Shown one piece after another: positions 46,770-55,384 of a stretch of DNA of 64,000 bases. The stretch is taken from NCBI RefSeq assembly GCF_025770735.1, contig NZ_JAODPB010000009.1:62001-126000 (forward strand). The letters are read 5' to 3'. The first letter of the stretch is position 1. The number at the start of each line of letters is the position of its first letter. Under the pieces are notes generated by a model that did no database searches, was not told the DNA's origin, and worked only from the letters and a program-made list of their open reading frames with translations. Position numbers and translations under genes: made by a program. Origin of the DNA: Shouchella tritolerans. Its GTDB lineage: Bacteria > Bacillota > Bacilli > Bacillales > Bacillaceae_D.

Positions 46770-48041
46770 GTGATCTTTGAACAGCAATACGAAGAAATTC
46801 TTGCCATCGCTCGTGACATTTTTGCCCATCCTGAACTTGGCTATAAAGAAACGCGCACTAGTGAAACAGTCCGTACATTTATTGAACAGAAAAACCCCGC
46901 AGCTATCATTGAACCTTTTAGCACAACAGGGCTAAAAACGCAATTAACGACGGACAAGCATAAGACAATCGCTTTTATTGCCGAATTGGATGCGGTTTAT
47001 GCGCCTAGCCACCATATGGCCGACAAAAAGACTGGCGCAGCCCATAACTGTGGCCATTATACACAAGTAGCAATTGCCCTTGCGTTGTACAATTATTTCG
47101 TACAAACTGGCGAGCACCTTCAGTTTGATTTTAATGTAGCTTTTGTATTTGTTCCGGCAGAGGAATATCTCGATCTTGCTTACCGTGAAGAGTTGCTTAA
47201 TAACGGCACGATTGGCCACTATGGCGGCAAGCCAGAAGCGATGAGACTCGGAATGTTTGACAACATCGACGCGAGTATTTGCATCCATGCCATCGGTGGA
47301 ACATTTGAAAAACGGACAGTGGAAATCAATTGTGATTTAGCAGGTTTTTTGTATAAATATTATGACTTTAATGGGGAAGCAGCACATGCAGGCTTCGATC
47401 CGTTTGCCGGCAAAAATGCTTACAGCATGTCAACTTTGTTTAATGTTGCTTTAGGACTTGTACGCCAGCAGCTAAAGGACAGTGAAAATGTGCGCATAAA
47501 CCCAATTGTCTCAGCTAGCGATATGTCCACAAATGTGATTCCAAACGCGATTCGTATTGGCTCCGATTTGCGAACAAAAACGTTATCCTACATGGGAGAA
47601 GTCGCTAAAAAAATGGACGCTGCTGCACGTGGAAGCGCCCACGCTCTTCAAGGCGAAGTCGCTATTCATACGCAAATGGGCTACCTTCCTTTTGTACAAG
47701 ACCGCTACTTGTCCACCTTTGTAAAACAGGCGTTTGCAAAAATAGAGGAAGTGGAAGATTTGCTGGAAAACAACGCGATTAGTGCTGCTGGTGATATTGG
47801 CGATTTGTCGTACATGATGCCATGTATTCAAATTGGCCATAGCGGTTTTGCTGGCACAATCCACGGCGACGATTTTGTCGATATTGATCCACATTTTCTG
47901 TTTGCAGTGTTCCCGCGGTTTCTCACTCAAGTATTTGCTGAGTTAAATGGAGCCATAGACTGGAGTCGTCTGTATAAACGGAGTTATGACGACTATTTAG
48001 CCGTAATTGAAACAGTGATGTCGAGCAACGCCAATTTATAA
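46770..48041 (+). CDS. M20 family metallo-hydrolase (amidohydrolase)
   Basis: A 423-residue M20/ArgE-type hydrolase. HPELGYKE, the metal-binding HNCGHYTQ (His/Asn-Cys-Gly-His), PAEEY with Glu and GDIGDLSYM are seen; the dimerisation domain lies in the middle. Related enzymes cleave N-acyl amino acids or small peptides such as aminobenzoyl-glutamate. GTG start with GGGAGG 10 nt upstream. First gene of a three-gene run with two membrane proteins. Confidence 0.85.
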   Translation: MIFEQQYEEILAIARDIFAHPELGYKETRTSETVRTFIEQKNPAAIIEPFSTTGLKTQLTTDKHKTIAFIAELDAVYAPSHHMADKKTGAAHNCGHYTQVAIALALYNYFVQTGEHLQFDFNVAFVFVPAEEYLDLAYREELLNNGTIGHYGGKPEAMRLGMFDNIDASICIHAIGGTFEKRTVEINCDLAGFLYKYYDFNGEAAHAGFDPFAGKNAYSMSTLFNVALGLVRQQLKDSENVRINPIVSASDMSTNVIPNAIRIGSDLRTKTLSYMGEVAKKMDAAARGSAHALQGEVAIHTQMGYLPFVQDRYLSTFVKQAFAKIEEVEDLLENNAISAAGDIGDLSYMMPCIQIGHSGFAGTIHGDDFVDIDPHFLFAVFPRFLTQVFAELNGAIDWSRLYKRSYDDYLAVIETVMSSNANL

Positions 48042-48058
48042 ATGAACAGGGGTGCACT

Positions 48059-48847
48059 ATGAAAGGCACATTTATTTATTTGCTTTTGTTTTCTCTGGTT
48101 GTGATTGCCATCTCTGAAATGATTGGCTTTCAAAGCATTGCGATTGGTTCCCTATCGATTAACCTCTTACCGCTATTATTTGCGATCTTAATTACAATGG
48201 TGTTTGCGTTTTCGATTTTTCGTAAAGGAATCCTTAAAAAAGTCTACAGTAAAAGCAATGTTTCTTTTTCAGGCACATATTTAATTATCATTATGTTGCC
48301 ACTTATGGCTCGCTACGGCGCAGATGTAGCCCCGCAAATCCGGGAAATCCTCAGTATTGGCTGGATTTTTATTGTCCAAGAATTTGGCAATTTAGGCACA
48401 GTTTTATTAGGCTTGCCTGCTGCACTATTGCTTGGTTTGCGGCGTGAGGCGATTGGCGCCACGCTTGGAATTGGGCGCGAAGGCGAACTCGCCTATATTT
48501 CCGAAAAATATACGTTAAACTCTGACGAAGGTAGAGGGGTCTTGTCGCTTTACATTATCGGTACGTTATTTGGTGCGATCTTTTTTAGCATTTTGCCGCC
48601 AGTTTTGTTGCATTTCGGATTTAGTGTTGAGTCGCTGGCGATTTCTGCAGGCGTTGGTTCAGGTAGTATGATGACAGGCGCCTCTTCATCACTCGTAGCA
48701 AGCCATCCAGACAAAGAGAGCCTCATTCTTGCTTATGCTTCGGCAAGCCAACTACTCACAAGCTTTATTGGCACGTTTACGATGGTGTTTTTGGCGGCTC
48801 CTTTGCAACGGTTCATGTATCGCACGCTGACACGGAGGGAGTCCTAA
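48059..48847 (+). CDS. DUF3100 family membrane protein
   Basis: A 262-residue membrane protein of about seven helices. Family-like sequence RREAIGATLGIGREGELAYISEKYTLNSDEGRGVL and SAGVGSGSMMTGASSS. Function unknown; by context it may be half of a transporter whose substrate is handled by the M20 hydrolase. GGGG ribosome site 5 nt upstream. Confidence 0.78.
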   Translation: MKGTFIYLLLFSLVVIAISEMIGFQSIAIGSLSINLLPLLFAILITMVFAFSIFRKGILKKVYSKSNVSFSGTYLIIIMLPLMARYGADVAPQIREILSIGWIFIVQEFGNLGTVLLGLPAALLLGLRREAIGATLGIGREGELAYISEKYTLNSDEGRGVLSLYIIGTLFGAIFFSILPPVLLHFGFSVESLAISAGVGSGSMMTGASSSLVASHPDKESLILAYASASQLLTSFIGTFTMVFLAAPLQRFMYRTLTRRES

Positions 48848-49339
48848 ATGCTAGCATTCATTGTAAAAAACAATTATATGAAAATGAGTCTAATTCTATT
48901 ACTTAGTATCATGTTGATTCTCTTTACCCATAGCATGAAGCTTCTATTTCACCCTGGATCGGTCGGGAGTATTTCGATGATGACGATAGCAGGCCTCGGC
49001 TCGCTTTGGCTGTTTTCCTTAATCGGTTTGTTTATTGGCGATTTAGCTAAAAAACTTCCGATCGGCTTTATTGCAAATTTTCCTGTCCTTGGCTGGGTTA
49101 GCATTACGTCTCTCATCCTGTGTTTGTTGTTTGATGGATTCGTCCAAGCCATTCAAGCAGTTGATTTTTTGTCAATAACGACGCCCATTTTAACGTATGC
49201 CGGCATTTCTATTGCTGACCGCCTTGTCGAGTTGCGGAAGCTGTCCTGGAAAATTGCGATTGTGGCGATCTTCGTTTTTACAGGCACATATTTGATAAGT
49301 GCCGTGCTAGCCGAGATTGGTTTGCGTATGGCATCATAA
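48848..49339 (+). CDS. Membrane protein paired with DUF3100 protein
   Basis: A 163-residue protein with about five helices starting 1 nt after the previous stop (GGAGGG 7 nt upstream). No family recognised. The pairing resembles two-part carriers in which both subunits are membrane proteins of different size. The M20 hydrolase before them may act on the imported compound. Confidence 0.7.
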   Translation: MLAFIVKNNYMKMSLILLLSIMLILFTHSMKLLFHPGSVGSISMMTIAGLGSLWLFSLIGLFIGDLAKKLPIGFIANFPVLGWVSITSLILCLLFDGFVQAIQAVDFLSITTPILTYAGISIADRLVELRKLSWKIAIVAIFVFTGTYLISAVLAEIGLRMAS

Positions 49340-49358
49340 ATGAAAAGAATCTCAATAA

Positions 49359-49405
49359 AAAACATCCACAGGGAAGCAATAGACATTCCTTGTGGATGTT
49401 TTCTT
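49359..49405. terminator. Terminator after the DUF3100 pair
   Basis: Twelve-bp stem AAAACATCCACA (49359-49370)/TGTGGATGTTTT (49391-49402) with a second inner GGGA/TTCC pair, T run on the plus side. May also serve ytfP, which ends at 49434. Confidence 0.82.
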
Positions 49406-49433
49406 TTCTAGTCATAATGACGACTATTTGTCG

Positions 49434-50705
49434 TTAAAACATTGGGCTCTTTGCAAAAAGGGCTGCTGACTGCCCGGCTGTATAACCAGTCGAGAAAGCG
49501 CATGTAATGTTGAAGCCGCCTGTATAGCCATGGATGTCGAGCACTTCCCCACAAAAATACAAGCCTGTTGTTTTTTTGGAGTGCATGGTTTTTGGCTCAA
49601 TTTCTTTAATTGATACGCCGCCACCTGTGACAAATGCTTTTTCAATCGACAATGTCCCATTGGCATGCAATGGCAGCGCATCTAATGCTGATGCTAATTT
49701 TCGAAAGGCATCGTGTGGGGTATTGGCGCACATTTCACTGGAATCGATCTCTAATGACCCATATAAGTATAAAAGCAATCGCTCAGGGGCCATCCCTTTT
49801 AACGCTGTTTTTAACGTTTTTTTAGGCTCTGCCTTTGCCCGTTTGACGAGCGCTTGGAAAAGGCTCTCTGCCGATTGTTCGGGGAACAACTTAATCGACA
49901 TTGGGATCGTAGGCGTTTTGAACTTTTTCAGCGCCTTGACAACAAACTGGCTACAGCGTAATGCCGCGGGACCGGATATGCCGAAATGGGTAAAAATCAT
50001 GTCGCCTTCATGGGAAATGATTTTTTTGCCGTTTGGCCTCAGTACCGCTAGTTCAATTCCGCGTAAAGACAGGCCTTGAAGAGACTGATCGCTGATAAAG
50101 GAATCGGCAAGGGTAATGGGCACTTCCGTCGGATAAAGCTCAGTAATTGTGTGGCCGGCTTTTTTGGCCCACGGGTATCCGTCGCCAGTAGATCCTGTGT
50201 GTCCCATAGACATCCCTCCAGTCGCGACTATGACACTTTTAGACCGGACAATTTCCTCTGAAAACAGCTCTACACCAATGGTTTTGCCGTTTTCGTATAG
50301 GATAGTCTTGACAGGGGTATTAACTCGCTTTCTTACTCCTAATGAATCAACCTTTTTTAATAGTGTGTTTACAACGTCTTTAGAGCTATCTGATACCGGA
50401 AACATCCGTCCTCTATCTTCTTCTTTTAAGCGAATTCCTAAGCCTTCAAAAAAAGCAATAATCGATTCATTGTCAAATACAGCGAATGGGCTATGCATAA
50501 AGCGGCCATTCCCTGGAATGTTTTCAATCAACTGTTTCCTTTCCATCCGGTTGGTGACATTGCAGCGCCCTCCGCCAGAAATCCTTAACTTTCTTCCGAG
50601 CTTGTCACCTTTATCCAAGAGCAAAACCTTAGCGCCGTTTTTAGCGGCGGCTACAGACGCCATTAAGCCAGAGGGGCCGCCTCCGATAACAATTACATCA
50701 TACAT
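49434..50705 (-). CDS. ytfP: NAD(P)/FAD-dependent oxidoreductase, HI0933 family (YtfP)
   Basis: A 423-residue flavoprotein. FAD loop GGGPSGLMAS (about 8-17), then DKGDKLGRKLRISGGGRCNVTNR, the second loop ATGGMSMGHTGSTGDGYPWAKKAGHT, and C-terminal VTGGGVSIKEIEP, YFCGEVLDIHGYTGGFNI. Reaction unknown. The prophage integrase stops 9 nt before its ATG, and its ribosome site (GTGAGG) overlaps the end of the integrase gene, so its native promoter has been displaced. Confidence 0.93.
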   Translation of the reverse strand: MYDVIVIGGGPSGLMASVAAAKNGAKVLLLDKGDKLGRKLRISGGGRCNVTNRMERKQLIENIPGNGRFMHSPFAVFDNESIIAFFEGLGIRLKEEDRGRMFPVSDSSKDVVNTLLKKVDSLGVRKRVNTPVKTILYENGKTIGVELFSEEIVRSKSVIVATGGMSMGHTGSTGDGYPWAKKAGHTITELYPTEVPITLADSFISDQSLQGLSLRGIELAVLRPNGKKIISHEGDMIFTHFGISGPAALRCSQFVVKALKKFKTPTIPMSIKLFPEQSAESLFQALVKRAKAEPKKTLKTALKGMAPERLLLYLYGSLEIDSSEMCANTPHDAFRKLASALDALPLHANGTLSIEKAFVTGGGVSIKEIEPKTMHSKKTTGLYFCGEVLDIHGYTGGFNITCAFSTGYTAGQSAALFAKSPMF

Positions 50706-50714
50706 AACTTAACC

Positions 50715-52118
50715 TCACTTGAACTTCACGTCTAATATTTTCACACGATCTTTTTGCCGCTGAGCAGCAACTTTGTCGACTCTAATTGATTCTACAGTGT
50801 TTTGAATAAAAGTTTTTTTCTCAAGTACATCAAGCTTATTCCATTGCTCAGTAATAAAAGCCGACAAGATGCTAACTTCTTCAGCCGATGTTTGTTTTTG
50901 TTTGTTATCTATTACTTTGAGTAATTCTTCCTCTTTCGCCTCTTCTTCACGAATGCGTTCGGTATACTCTTCATCACTCATTAGATCATTAGCCCAGGCG
51001 TATTGCCATTTTTTTCGACGTTTTTTAATCTGATCCAATTCTTCTTCGACGTTTAGTGGGCTTTCTTCATTTTCTTTTGGTGGTTGGTAACTGCCAACAA
51101 TTTCAACATCTTTAAAGTAAGTGATGAAGGTTTCTTCCAAAATTTTTTGGCTAATCATTGGCATATCGCAGGTATGATTGTAACGGTTGATGCAACGATA
51201 AGAACGGTACTCTTTGCCTTTTTCTGTCTTTTTGTGTCCCTTCATTGCCGCCCCACAACGTGCGCAGCGTAAAGCCCCCGAAAAGATATGTTTACTTGTT
51301 GCCTGTCTTGGGTGAACTCTAGCTCTACCTTTTCTAATAGATTGAGCTTTATCAAATATGCCCTGTTCGATTATTTTTGGCATTGCACCATCTACAGAAA
51401 AGGCATTTTCTTTATTAACTCGCACGCCCCACATAAGCTTTCCTGTATATGTTTCATTTTGAAGTATTCTTCTAATGGTGCTTTCTCTCCATGAACCACC
51501 TTTTTGTGTAGGTATACCTTGTTCATTTAATTTTACAGCTAACTTCTGGTCGCTCATGCCCTCGATATAGGACATATAAATCCAACGGACGATGTTTGCT
51601 TTTTCCTCGTCGATAGACACAATACCGTTTTCGTATTTGTAGCCATATGCTGGGGAGCTGCCATGCCATTGGCCCTCTCTTGTCCGTTGTGTCATTCCCA
51701 TTCTTACTCGTTCACCAAGATTTTCTCGTTCCCACTGTGCCAACGCAGCCACGAGTGTTATGAAAAGGCGACCCATAGCAGTAGTTGTGTCATAAACTTC
51801 GGTAGCGCTTTTAAATTTACATCCGTTTCTTTCGAATGTGTCAAGCAATTGATAAAGGTCAAGAACAGAACGGGTTAAACGGTCAAGTCGATAAACCAAT
51901 ACCACATCAATAAACCCTTCTTCTATGTGTTTAAGCATTCGCTTTAATTGTGGTCTTTCAGTGTTCTTGGCTGAAACTCCTTCGTCAACATAAAACCCAA
52001 CTGCATCCCAATTTTGAGAAGTTATATACGCTTGAAGTCGTTCTCTTTGAGCTGATATAGAGTAACCTTCATTTACCTGTTCCTCTGTACTAACTCTAAT
52101 GTAAACTGCTGTTCTCAT
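50715..52118 (-). CDS. int: Large serine recombinase (phage integrase)
   Basis: A 467-residue serine integrase that joins phage and host attachment sites. Catalytic Ser10 in YIRVSTEEQ, resolvase domain to about 150, recombinase domain about 160-260 (AYGYKYENG, LNEQGIPTQKGG), zinc ribbon about 285-320 (Cys pairs in CARCGAAMKG and RYNHTC), and a charged coiled coil about 345-410. It overlaps the repressor gene by 4 nt and stops 9 nt before ytfP. Confidence 0.96.
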   Translation of the reverse strand: MRTAVYIRVSTEEQVNEGYSISAQRERLQAYITSQNWDAVGFYVDEGVSAKNTERPQLKRMLKHIEEGFIDVVLVYRLDRLTRSVLDLYQLLDTFERNGCKFKSATEVYDTTTAMGRLFITLVAALAQWERENLGERVRMGMTQRTREGQWHGSSPAYGYKYENGIVSIDEEKANIVRWIYMSYIEGMSDQKLAVKLNEQGIPTQKGGSWRESTIRRILQNETYTGKLMWGVRVNKENAFSVDGAMPKIIEQGIFDKAQSIRKGRARVHPRQATSKHIFSGALRCARCGAAMKGHKKTEKGKEYRSYRCINRYNHTCDMPMISQKILEETFITYFKDVEIVGSYQPPKENEESPLNVEEELDQIKKRRKKWQYAWANDLMSDEEYTERIREEEAKEEELLKVIDNKQKQTSAEEVSILSAFITEQWNKLDVLEKKTFIQNTVESIRVDKVAAQRQKDRVKILDVKFK

Positions 52119-52744
52119 TCGTATGTCCTTGATGCAGAAACGACTTTCCCAAGGATGCGTATTTCATCTTCATCGTAAAATTTGGGACGCATATGAGGGT
52201 TTTCGGGGCTAAGGATTACTTTGTTCTTATCGAAAAAGACGCGCTTCACAGTCGCTTCTTCACCATTTATTAATACAACTGCTATAGACCCGTCACTTGT
52301 GTGGTTTTGTTTTCTGACAAGGATTCTGTCACCGCTATTTAAACCAGCGTCAATCATCGAATCCCCTTCTATATTTAGATAGAAATATTCACCGTCCCCA
52401 ATATCTGATTTAGGCGCATAAGCGTAGCCAATCACGTTTTCGTCGGCCAATAAATTATACCCTGCTCTTACAGTTCCAAGTATAGGGATTTTTACAAGTG
52501 ACTGCATGTTTAGTTTTAATGCTTCATTGTCTGACTGCCCCAATATGAGTTCAGGAATTGATGTATCCAAAACTTTGGCTATCGTGTGCAGCTTTTCAAC
52601 ATCAGGCGATCTTTTCCCCTTTTCATATTGGCTAATGGTTGCCGAAGATACATTTAAAATCTCGGCCAAGTCTGTTTGGCTATAACCTTTACGTATTCTT
52701 GCCTTCATTAAATTTCCAGCTAAAAGCGTTTTTGGGTCTGTCAT
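52115..52744 (-). CDS. CI-like repressor (XRE HTH and S24 peptidase)
   Basis: A 209-residue phage repressor. N-terminal HTH about residues 9-65 (RKGYSQTDLAEILNVSSATISQYEKGKR), then a LexA-like domain: cleavage site VRAG (Ala-Gly), Ser in EGDSMID, Lys in EATVKRV. Self-cleavage in the RecA-stimulated SOS response would induce the phage. ATG has GGAAGGTG upstream. Divergent from the Cro-like gene across the operators at 52800-52877. Confidence 0.94.
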   Translation of the reverse strand: MTDPKTLLAGNLMKARIRKGYSQTDLAEILNVSSATISQYEKGKRSPDVEKLHTIAKVLDTSIPELILGQSDNEALKLNMQSLVKIPILGTVRAGYNLLADENVIGYAYAPKSDIGDGEYFYLNIEGDSMIDAGLNSGDRILVRKQNHTSDGSIAVVLINGEEATVKRVFFDKNKVILSPENPHMRPKFYDEDEIRILGKVVSASRTYE

Positions 52745-52799
52745 TATTATTCACCTTCCGTTTGTATTTTCACGTTTAATAAAATAGGATAAAATTTAT

Positions 52800-52877
52800 T
52801 TTAACGAATGCTAAATAAACGTTTGACTTTTAACGTTTTGTTATATATATTAAAGGTACAGTTTAACAATCGTTAAA
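52800..52877. promoter_or_regulatory. Phage operator and early promoter region
   Basis: Rightward promoter TTGACT (52822-52827), 18-bp spacer, TATATT (52846-52851). Palindrome TTTAAC-AATC-GTTAAA (52862-52877) and a weaker copy TTTAAC-GAAT-GCTAAA (52800-52815) share the 6-4-6 plan; a third, poor match TTTAAC-GTTT-TGTTAT lies between (52829-52844). Likely CI/Cro operators. Confidence 0.72.
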
Positions 52878-52892
52878 AAGGGGGTGCGAGCG

Positions 52893-53123
52893 ATGAAAAA
52901 AATGAGCGTTATTCATTTGCTAAGGCTAAAACATAACAAATCCGTTAAAGAAATTGCGGAAGTGTTAAACGTCTCCATTGTAACATATCACAGAATCGAA
53001 AGTGGTGCTCAGACAACTGATCTTAACACCATTAACAAGTTGGCTGAATTGTATAACGTCCCTGCCGAAAAGTTGTTTGAAGCAGCCCGATTTAGCGCCA
53101 AAGAATTAGATGACGTTATTTAA
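52893..53123 (+). CDS. Cro-like XRE family regulator
   Basis: A 76-residue HTH protein, MKKMSVIHLLRLKHNKSVKEIAEVLNVSIVTYHRIESGAQ-type (HTH about residues 8-40). Start at 52893 has AAGGGGG 8 nt upstream; the GTG at 52884 overlaps that site. First gene of the rightward early operon, opposite the repressor, so a Cro role is inferred. Confidence 0.85.
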   Translation: MKKMSVIHLLRLKHNKSVKEIAEVLNVSIVTYHRIESGAQTTDLNTINKLAELYNVPAEKLFEAARFSAKELDDVI

Positions 53124-53133
53124 GGAGGTAAGT

Positions 53134-53304
53134 ATGGGAGAGCTAAACTTGTTACGCAATAACCCCATTAGCAAGCAACCTTCGCCAGAGACTTGCCAAT
53201 GGATGATGAACTTCTTCGCTAAAACATCAATACCAAGGATGAGTGAAGAAGAAAAACGCAAACTTATTAATTTGCACAGGAGGCAAAAGCATGTTCGACT
53301 TTGA
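53134..53304 (+). CDS. Small phage protein
   Basis: A 56-residue basic, helical protein (MGELNLLRNNPISKQ start, KLINLHRRQKHVRL end). AAGGAGG lies 5 nt before the ATG. It overlaps the next gene by 14 nt. No family recognised. Confidence 0.7.
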   Translation: MGELNLLRNNPISKQPSPETCQWMMNFFAKTSIPRMSEEEKRKLINLHRRQKHVRL

Positions 53305-53584
53305 AATCCAACCAACCGAACCCCACGCGCCGCAAGAGCCTCTCCCCTCCATCCTCCACCGCTGCTTGGCAAGTGTAGAGGAACACAAGGAGATGGGACA
53401 CGGGGGTGTAGTAATCGACAGCACGTTTATGCGTGACTGGCAGCAGCATAAGGGACTGGTACAAAACTATCTCAGTAAGCACGGATACACCAGCAGCGAT
53501 CATGATGACATGATCTATGTATTTATCAAAAGAGAGGGTGAAGAAAATGAGCGACCTAATGAAACAACTCCAAAAGCCATTTAA
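53291..53584 (+). CDS. Hypothetical phage protein
   Basis: A 97-residue acidic protein, MFDFEIQPTEPHAPQ start. AGGAGG lies 7 nt upstream of ATG 53291, which fixes the start against a longer frame. Pattern SDHDDMIYVFIKREGEE at the end. Overlaps the Sak gene by 38 nt. Unknown function. Confidence 0.75.
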   Translation: MFDFEIQPTEPHAPQEPLPSILHRCLASVEEHKEMGHGGVVIDSTFMRDWQQHKGLVQNYLSKHGYTSSDHDDMIYVFIKREGEENERPNETTPKAI

Positions 53585-54215
53585 AGCCGAGGACATTGAA
53601 TGGCGTGTCCAAAGGGCAATGAAGACGGCTAGGGGTCCTAAAGCGGTTGTGTTAGCTTATGTGACCAATCGCGCCATCATGAACCGCTTAGACGAAGTGT
53701 TTGGCGTCGGCGGCTGGCAGAACGAATATAAGGAATGGCGTAATAAAGGCGTCATGTGCGGATTATCCGTAAAGATAGACAACGAATGGATTACAAAGTG
53801 GGATGCATCCGATGAAACCAACATCGAGTCTACAAAAGGTGGCGTTTCTGGAGCCATGAAGCGTGCAGCAGTCCAATTCGGGATTGGTCGATATTTATAC
53901 AATCTCGATGAAAGCTGGGTGGACATAAAAAAAGAAAAGGGGCGATATTACCACAGAAGCGGCAAAGGCAATGACGAGATCAAGGGCTACTGGGACCCGC
54001 CACAATTGCCAGCGTGGGCGCTGCCTGAAGGGGACTCTCCTAACCGGAAACAGCAAGGTGAGATCCTGAAAATTGATCTTGCTGAGAAGTGGAAAACACT
54101 TGCTAACACAATAGCCGGATTTGAAGAGTTTTACCAAGACAAAATTGCAAAAGGGCATAGTCATGCTGAGATTAACGCCTTCTTACAAGGGAAGATCGAT
54201 GAAAAACAAAAATAG
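53547..54215 (+). CDS. Rad52/22-family single-strand annealing protein (Sak)
   Basis: A 222-residue recombinase that anneals complementary single strands during phage replication and recombination. Family pattern in order: LQKPFKAEDIEWRVQ, VLAYVTNRAIMNRLDEVFG, WITKWDASDETNIES, KGGVSGAMKRAAVQFGIGRYLYNL. C-terminal tail after residue 160 is variable. Gam and replication genes follow. ATG 53547 follows GGGTGAAGAAA. Confidence 0.92.
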   Translation: MSDLMKQLQKPFKAEDIEWRVQRAMKTARGPKAVVLAYVTNRAIMNRLDEVFGVGGWQNEYKEWRNKGVMCGLSVKIDNEWITKWDASDETNIESTKGGVSGAMKRAAVQFGIGRYLYNLDESWVDIKKEKGRYYHRSGKGNDEIKGYWDPPQLPAWALPEGDSPNRKQQGEILKIDLAEKWKTLANTIAGFEEFYQDKIAKGHSHAEINAFLQGKIDEKQK

Positions 54216-54241
54216 GGCGCCCACCCCACGTAAGCGCCCTA
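54213..54241 (+). other. Hairpin after the Sak gene
   Basis: Perfect 8-bp GC-rich arms TAGGGCGC (54213-54220)/GCGCCCTA (54234-54241) with a 13-nt loop, starting at the stop codon. No T run. A second inverted repeat CCGTCA/TGGCGG (one G-U pair) follows at about 54252-54273, before the next ribosome site. Confidence 0.6.
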
Positions 54242-54293
54242 CCCAATTACCTGCCGTCATTATAGCATATGGCGGCGAATGGAGGAATAGAAA

Positions 54294-54521
54294 GTGAAAA
54301 AAATCGAACTAGCAAACAAGACAGTGGAAGTAACAAGTGTTGATGATTGCCCCACTGTTTACGCAGGAGGGCGCAATTTCAGAACCGCTGCCGTCAACAT
54401 AATTGATAATGGGAAGCGATCTAACAATTTGTGTATGCACATACATGAAGATGCACAAGGCAATTACTTAGACTTCACTAAAACGATATACAAGCAATTC
54501 GGAAAAGTGAAAATAAGTTAA
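54294..54521 (+). CDS. Hypothetical phage protein
   Basis: A 75-residue protein, mixed alpha/beta by eye (MKKIELANKTVEVT start). GTG start with GGAGG 8 nt upstream. Sits alone between two hairpins and the next gene. No family recognised. Confidence 0.75.
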   Translation: MKKIELANKTVEVTSVDDCPTVYAGGRNFRTAAVNIIDNGKRSNNLCMHIHEDAQGNYLDFTKTIYKQFGKVKIS

Positions 54522-54534
54522 AGGAGGAATAGGA

Positions 54535-54738
54535 ATGGACGAAAACGAGTTCAAGAAGTTTCGTGAGTGGATTACGCTTCATGGCCTTCTCCATGGGCTG
54601 AAAGCAAATTTGAGAGTGCTGAAAGAGCGTCGTGCCAATACAGAATACGAACGGAAAAAATACCTTTATGCCCGCTCTATTAAGCGATTAGAACGCGAAA
54701 TAGCTGGTGTGAGGAAATGTTTGGAGGAGTACGAATGA
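54535..54738 (+). CDS. Hypothetical phage protein (charged helix)
   Basis: A 67-residue highly charged helical protein, likely coiled coil (NLRVLKERRANTEYERKKYL). AAAGGAGG lies 8 nt upstream; its TGA overlaps the Gam ATG (ATGA). It may partner Gam; inferred only. Confidence 0.75.
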   Translation: MDENEFKKFREWITLHGLLHGLKANLRVLKERRANTEYERKKYLYARSIKRLEREIAGVRKCLEEYE

Positions 54739-55289
54739 ATAAATTTGTAGAGCAATTAGAAGCAGTTATTGAGCCGGAAACGGATACAGAAGGTTTTGTT
54801 ATCGAAACGCTAGATGCTGCTATAGAAGCCCAATCCCGTGTCGCCCATTTACGCAGCAAGCAAGCTGAGATTGACAGCATTGTAGACGCTCGGATTGAAG
54901 CTTTGCAAAAAGACATTGATCGTCTCAAAGAATGGGGCGAAGAAGCCAAAAAAGAGTTTGTCGAGAAGGAACAGTTTTATACCCACCGCCTAGAGTTTTA
55001 CTTGCGCGGCCAAATCGCTGCTGGCAGCAAGAAAAAATCCATCAAACTACCATACGGAGCCATCAAGATGGTCAAGCAGCAGCCGGAATTTAAGCGTAAT
55101 GATAGGCAATTGCTTCATTACGCAAAAGAGAAAGGGCTTGTGAAGGTCAAAGAGACAGCCGATTGGACTGCCATTAAAAAACAAGGTTCCATCGTCGGCA
55201 ATTTCCTAGTCGATGAAAATGGCGAGGTTGTCCCAGGCGTTGAAGTCCACGAGCGTGAGGACAAATTCACGGTGGAGGTGGAGCTATGA
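54735..55289 (+). CDS. Host-nuclease inhibitor Gam family protein
   Basis: A 184-residue protein of the Mu Gam/Gp157 type, which protects DNA ends. Long helical coiled region residues 25-85 (AIEAQSRVAHLRSKQAEIDSI, then EALQKDIDRLKEWGEEAKKEF) and C-terminal KSIKLPYGAIKMVKQQPEFKRND, WTAIKKQG. GGAGG lies 7 nt upstream. ATGA overlaps both neighbours. Confidence 0.9.
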   Translation: MNKFVEQLEAVIEPETDTEGFVIETLDAAIEAQSRVAHLRSKQAEIDSIVDARIEALQKDIDRLKEWGEEAKKEFVEKEQFYTHRLEFYLRGQIAAGSKKKSIKLPYGAIKMVKQQPEFKRNDRQLLHYAKEKGLVKVKETADWTAIKKQGSIVGNFLVDENGEVVPGVEVHEREDKFTVEVEL

Positions 55290-55384
55290 AAGCGCCAGAA
55301 CTGACGGAAGGACAGCTCACAACCTTAATCCTGTCATTTGGCGTCATGTGCAGTTTGTTAACTTGGGCGTTGAGTGGCTCATGA
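55286..55384 (+). CDS. 32-residue micro-gene with a hydrophobic segment
   Basis: Overlaps Gam by 4 nt (ATGA) with GGAGGTGGAG upstream, and its own TGA overlaps the next ATG (ATGA). Sequence MKAPELTEGQ then LTTLILSFGVMCSLLTWALSGS, of which the latter part is hydrophobic enough for a membrane helix. The two ATGA joins argue it is translated. Confidence 0.6.
   Translation: MKAPELTEGQLTTLILSFGVMCSLLTWALSGS

Noticed and set aside
49534-50712. Long plus-strand frames (181 and 187 codons)
   Set aside because: Antisense shadows of ytfP without ribosome sites or recognisable families.
55213-55380. Upstream extension of the 55381 gene
   Set aside because: Runs out of frame through the Gam end; ATGA coupling at 55381 and the micro-gene frame explain the region better.
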